A stretch of DNA of 15,327 nt from Pigoraptor vietnamica. Lineage: Eukaryota > Opisthokonta > Filasterea. The DNA is taken from NCBI GenBank assembly GCA_943704525.1, contig CALSCQ010002349.1, forward strand, positions 1 through 15,327, written 5' to 3'. The position numbers were made by a program, and so were the translations under genes. The notes beneath the pieces are model-generated. The model ran no database searches and was not told where the DNA came from. It saw only the letters and a program-made list of their open reading frames with translations. Each line of letters begins with the position of its first letter. Position 1 is the stretch's first letter. Below are positions 12,813 through 15,327 of this stretch, piece by piece.

Positions 12813-13775
12813 ATGCCTTCTCTCGAGTGCCTTCCGAACGCATTAATCGCACGCATTGCGTCGTGGTTGGAACAATGCGACGTCGATGCCCTCGCGCGTG
12901 CGTGTCGCGCATGTCTTCACGCTCTCCAGCCACTCCGCCTCTTCCATCTCGACGCCGCTGCTAGCGAGCGATTCCTCACGGACGACTCGTTTCGGCATTC
13001 CGTGCTCAAGACGTTCCCCATCGACCAACTGTGCGTGCGCGCGCACTCGTTTTGCTTTGCAACTGCGCGCATTCCGGAATTGAAGGGACTTCGCTCCGCC
13101 GACTTCTCGTCATCCGACGTTGCCGAAGCGCACTTTCCCGGCGTTCACACCGCCATTCTGAGGCGATGCCTTCGTCTGTCGGACGTCGCGGCCCTTGCTG
13201 GAGCACACACCGTCGACCTCTCTGAGTGCACGGCCATCGTCGATGTCTCTCCTCTGCGAGGCGTGCACACGCTCGTGCTTTCGCATTGCGAGCGAGTCGA
13301 GGACGTGTCCATGCTTGGCCTCGTGCATTCGCTCGATCTCTCGCACTGCAAGAAGGTCGTGGACTTTTCGGCGCTGGGCGGCGTCCACACGCTCAATCTC
13401 AGCTACACAAACGTGGCCGACGACGCGATGCCGTCGCTGCGCAATGTGTATTCGCTCGACTTGAGCGGCACAGGCGTGGTGGACGTGACTGCGTTGGGCG
13501 ATGTCCGCCGGCTCTCCCTTTGTTTTCTCCGCATCACGGACGTTTCCGCGCTCGGAAGGGCCCACTTTCTGGACCTGTCGTATTGTCAAGCGGTGAGGGA
13601 CGTGAGCGCACTAGGGGGCGTGCACACGCTTCGCTTGGTCGGCTGCGGAGGCGTGTCTGACGTGTCCATGCTCGTTGTCCATGCTCGGGGGTGTGCACAC
13701 GCTCGATCTCTCGAACTGTGTCAATGTGAAGGACATCTCTGCGCTTTCGTCCGTGCGACGCCTCGACGTGGATGA
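12813..13775 (+). CDS. F-box-like leucine-rich-repeat protein, 3' end frameshifted
   Basis: Single open frame, 320 codons, no intron; ATG 12813 follows CACC (good context). Residues 4-40 (LECLPNALIARIASWLE then a DALARACRACLHAL helix) look like an F-box, the SKP1-binding element of SCF ubiquitin ligases. Residues about 93-287 hold nine or more regular 19-20-residue LRRs of the form VHTLDLS-C--V-DVSALGG. A function in substrate recognition is inferred. From residue 288 the frame leaves the LRR pattern: after DVSML it reads VVHARGCAHARSLE and ends at 13775. In the next frame the DNA still encodes GGVHTLDLSNC, VKDISALSSVRRLDVDE and a stop at 13816-13818. The cause is a 13-bp tandem duplication at 13663-13687. 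Either the allele has a truncated C-terminus or this is a sequence error. Confidence 0.85.
   Translation: MPSLECLPNALIARIASWLEQCDVDALARACRACLHALQPLRLFHLDAAASERFLTDDSFRHSVLKTFPIDQLCVRAHSFCFATARIPELKGLRSADFSSSDVAEAHFPGVHTAILRRCLRLSDVAALAGAHTVDLSECTAIVDVSPLRGVHTLVLSHCERVEDVSMLGLVHSLDLSHCKKVVDFSALGGVHTLNLSYTNVADDAMPSLRNVYSLDLSGTGVVDVTALGDVRRLSLCFLRITDVSALGRAHFLDLSYCQAVRDVSALGGVHTLRLVGCGGVSDVSMLVVHARGCAHARSLELCQCEGHLCAFVRATPRRG
13663..13687 (+). repeat. 13-bp tandem duplication causing a frameshift
   Basis: TGTCCATGCTCGT (13663-13675) is followed at once by TGTCCATGCTCG (13676-13687) and then GGGG. With one copy the LRR frame runs straight on through GGVHTLDLS; with two it shifts by +1. Confidence 0.9.
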
Positions 13776-13818
13776 GCGTCGGCGAGCGAGCGGCAAATCC
13801 TCCTACGCGTTCATCTAA

Positions 13819-14741
13819 TGAATGTACCCGTTCGAAGCCCCGAAGCAGTGTCAGTTGTTGTGAACGACGGCTCCTGCATGGCTCGAGTATTGATGCGAGC
13901 AACGGCAGTGATGTTGTGTCTGAGTAGTCTACTGGTTCGCTCGGCTGCTCCACATTGAGTCCATTGTTGGCTCGTGTGGGTGCACCTTACTGAAGGGCTG
14001 GCGGCGCACGCCGGAGCGATATCCTCTAGTTCGTCCCTCGCTTTGAGCCCCCTCCCCGACATTAATCTTTGGATTTTCAATGCTGTTGGTTTGCCGGTTA
14101 CGTTTTAATGAGCCATCTCCAATCGCAGTCAGACACGCGTCAAATGGCCGCACTACGAAAAACACTCGCAAACGAACACATTTGTCACGCCGGGCCGGTT
14201 CGGTCATGTCACGGTCCTCCGGCGGCGACCGGGCGTTGCCTGACTGGCGCCCGCCGGCCGGGCTGGCCGCTCGGCGGCCGACACGCCCGGGAGAGACTGA
14301 CTGCGAACTTTTGTACAGCTTGCACTATCCCGCATTCTCCGTGAGCCATTGCAACAGCGGGCGGTGGCAAGGCCGCGGCCAGAGGGTGAGGCAGATTGCC
14401 GGTGCCTGTGACTGACCGACCACATGACGTATGGGTTCACCTTCCCTTAGGGAGTCTAGACACATGACTCAACCGCCCGCGTTACGCACTCGCCTCTTGC
14501 GGCAAGTGCACTCGTTTCGTCGTCCCCTCCACTTCCCATTGGAGAAAAGGCGCACTGCCCTACCCACGCGCGCCGTACTGCGGTTTGCGCGCACCTCACA
14601 CACAACACACACACACACACACACACAGACACACAGAGACACACGCACTCTCTCTTATTGCTGGCGCTGAAGTTCTGAAGCGATGTGGTGTTGAGTTTTT
14701 CCGCAAGTGACACCGCTGAGGTGTCGCACGAACACAACGGT
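13819..14741. other. intergenic region, no supported gene
   Basis: About 920 bp between the (unshifted) LRR stop and the next candidate start. It holds a very GC-rich block at about 14187-14295 with short hairpin potential (GGCCG-CTCGG-CGGCC) and a CA tract near 14594-14644. Open frames are short and unconvincing. It probably contains the LRR 3' UTR and the promoter of the gene at the right edge. Confidence 0.5.
14594..14644. repeat. (CA)n tract upstream of the right-edge gene
   Basis: Imperfect CA repeat with CACAGA and GAGACA interruptions at its right end, about 100 bp before the candidate start at 14742; probably promoter or 5' UTR. Confidence 0.85.
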
Positions 14742-15273
14742 ATGGCGCACGCCCCGCGCAACGCCGTTGTGTCTTCTGCGATAGCGGAAAGCGGCGCTTC
14801 GACAGACATTGAGATTGCACTCGAGCACGTCGGCGACGACGCGGCTCCGCAAGGCCGGCAGTCACTTCAGTTTGACGAAGGGAGCGGAGGGAGCGATGAC
14901 AGCGGGAGCGACGACGACGGAGGCGAAGAGGAGAGTGGGGAGGAGAGTGAGGAGATGCCAACCGACACTGACGGTGAGATAATGACAGTGATCTGAGCGT
15001 GACTCTTTAATCGCACTTTTGACCATCTCGTGTCACTTCAGCGCAGCGCCTGTTTGCTTGTTAAGTACGTATAGAACCACGTTTGCACTGTCAGCTTAAG
15101 AAGTAATTACTCGCAAAGCAGGCGCAGACTATGTGCCGCCGGACGGCCGCGAGCGCGATGTGACGGACACTGCGCCTGGCGACGCCACGGCCCATAACAC
15201 GATACGACGAAGGCGGTCGTCGTATGACCAGGCCAAGTGGATCCAGGCGTTGCGAGGGCAGGGGAACGAGTGG
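14742..15273 (+). CDS. acidic protein of unknown function, 5' part only (2 exons seen)
   Basis: Exon 1 is 14742-14973 and exon 2 is 15122 to about 15273, joined by a 148-bp intron with donor GTGAGA and acceptor AAAGCAG; the phases match (a split Gly codon). About 128 residues are visible. Residues about 48-72 are an acidic Asp/Glu/Ser/Gly tract (FDEGSGGSDDSGSDDDGG and on); exon 2 encodes ADYVPPDGRERD, then a basic RRRRSS patch and YDQAKWIQALRGQG. The pattern suggests a nuclear or chromatin-type disordered N-terminus, but I recognise no family. A donor at 15274 (GTGCAC) or 15270 (GTGGGT) probably ends exon 2 before the TG/poly-G stretch. The frame is also open upstream to a GTG at 14685, so an earlier exon is possible. 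Confidence 0.45.
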
Positions 15274-15307
15274 GTGCACGTCATGTGCATGTGTGTGTGT
15301 GGAAGAA

Positions 15308-15327
15308 GGGGGGGGGGGGGGGGGGGG
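15308..15327. repeat. poly-G run at the window end
   Basis: At least 20 G, preceded by TGTGTGTGTGGAAGAA; it probably lies in the next intron of the acidic-protein gene. The run reaches the last base, so its true length is unknown. Confidence 0.9.

Noticed and set aside
14187-14295. GC-rich block as a structured RNA or mobile-element end
   Set aside because: Only short 5-bp stems are visible, with no terminal inverted repeats, target duplication or RNA-family signature.

Overview
The window looks like nuclear DNA of a GC-rich, intron-rich unicellular eukaryote (protist or alga). The coding parts are GC-rich. Genes are split by many short introns (about 90-260 bp, one about 540 bp) with mostly GTG-type donors and CAG acceptors. 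The introns carry long (TG)n/(CA)n tracts and poly-G runs. The gene families (MAP kinase kinase, hybrid histidine kinase, kinesin-14, F-box/LRR protein) are eukaryotic. I cannot name the species. Exon structures were inferred by hand from splice motifs, reading phase and domain continuity, not from transcripts.

Layout: (1) 68-2316, + strand: an eight-exon MAP kinase kinase whose true N-terminus may lie left of the window. (2) 2665-7914, - strand, convergent with gene 1: a four-exon hybrid histidine kinase with PAS, PAS, HisKA, HATPase, a degenerate receiver and a C-terminal receiver. (3) 7915-8861: about 950 bp with no supported gene. (4) 8862-12623, - strand: a kinesin-14 (C-terminal motor) in about seven exons, with very large TG and CA microsatellites in its second-exon-proximal intron. 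(5) 12813-13775, + strand, divergent from the kinesin across a 189-bp shared promoter region: an intronless F-box-like/LRR protein whose last repeats are thrown out of frame by a 13-bp tandem duplication. (6) 14742 to the right edge, + strand: a likely two-exon start of an acidic protein of unknown function, cut by the window end.

The kinase pair is functionally suggestive, since phosphorelay hybrid kinases can feed MAPK cascades in other eukaryotes (e.g. yeast Sln1 to Pbs2/Hog1). Adjacency alone does not show that these two act together. I see no clearly new multi-gene system. The points most worth a second look are the frameshifting 13-bp duplication in the LRR gene, a stop-free in-frame intron that splits the histidine-kinase H-box, a tandem duplication across a kinesin splice donor, a huge TG/CA inverted repeat in a kinesin intron, and the degenerate/variant receiver domains.
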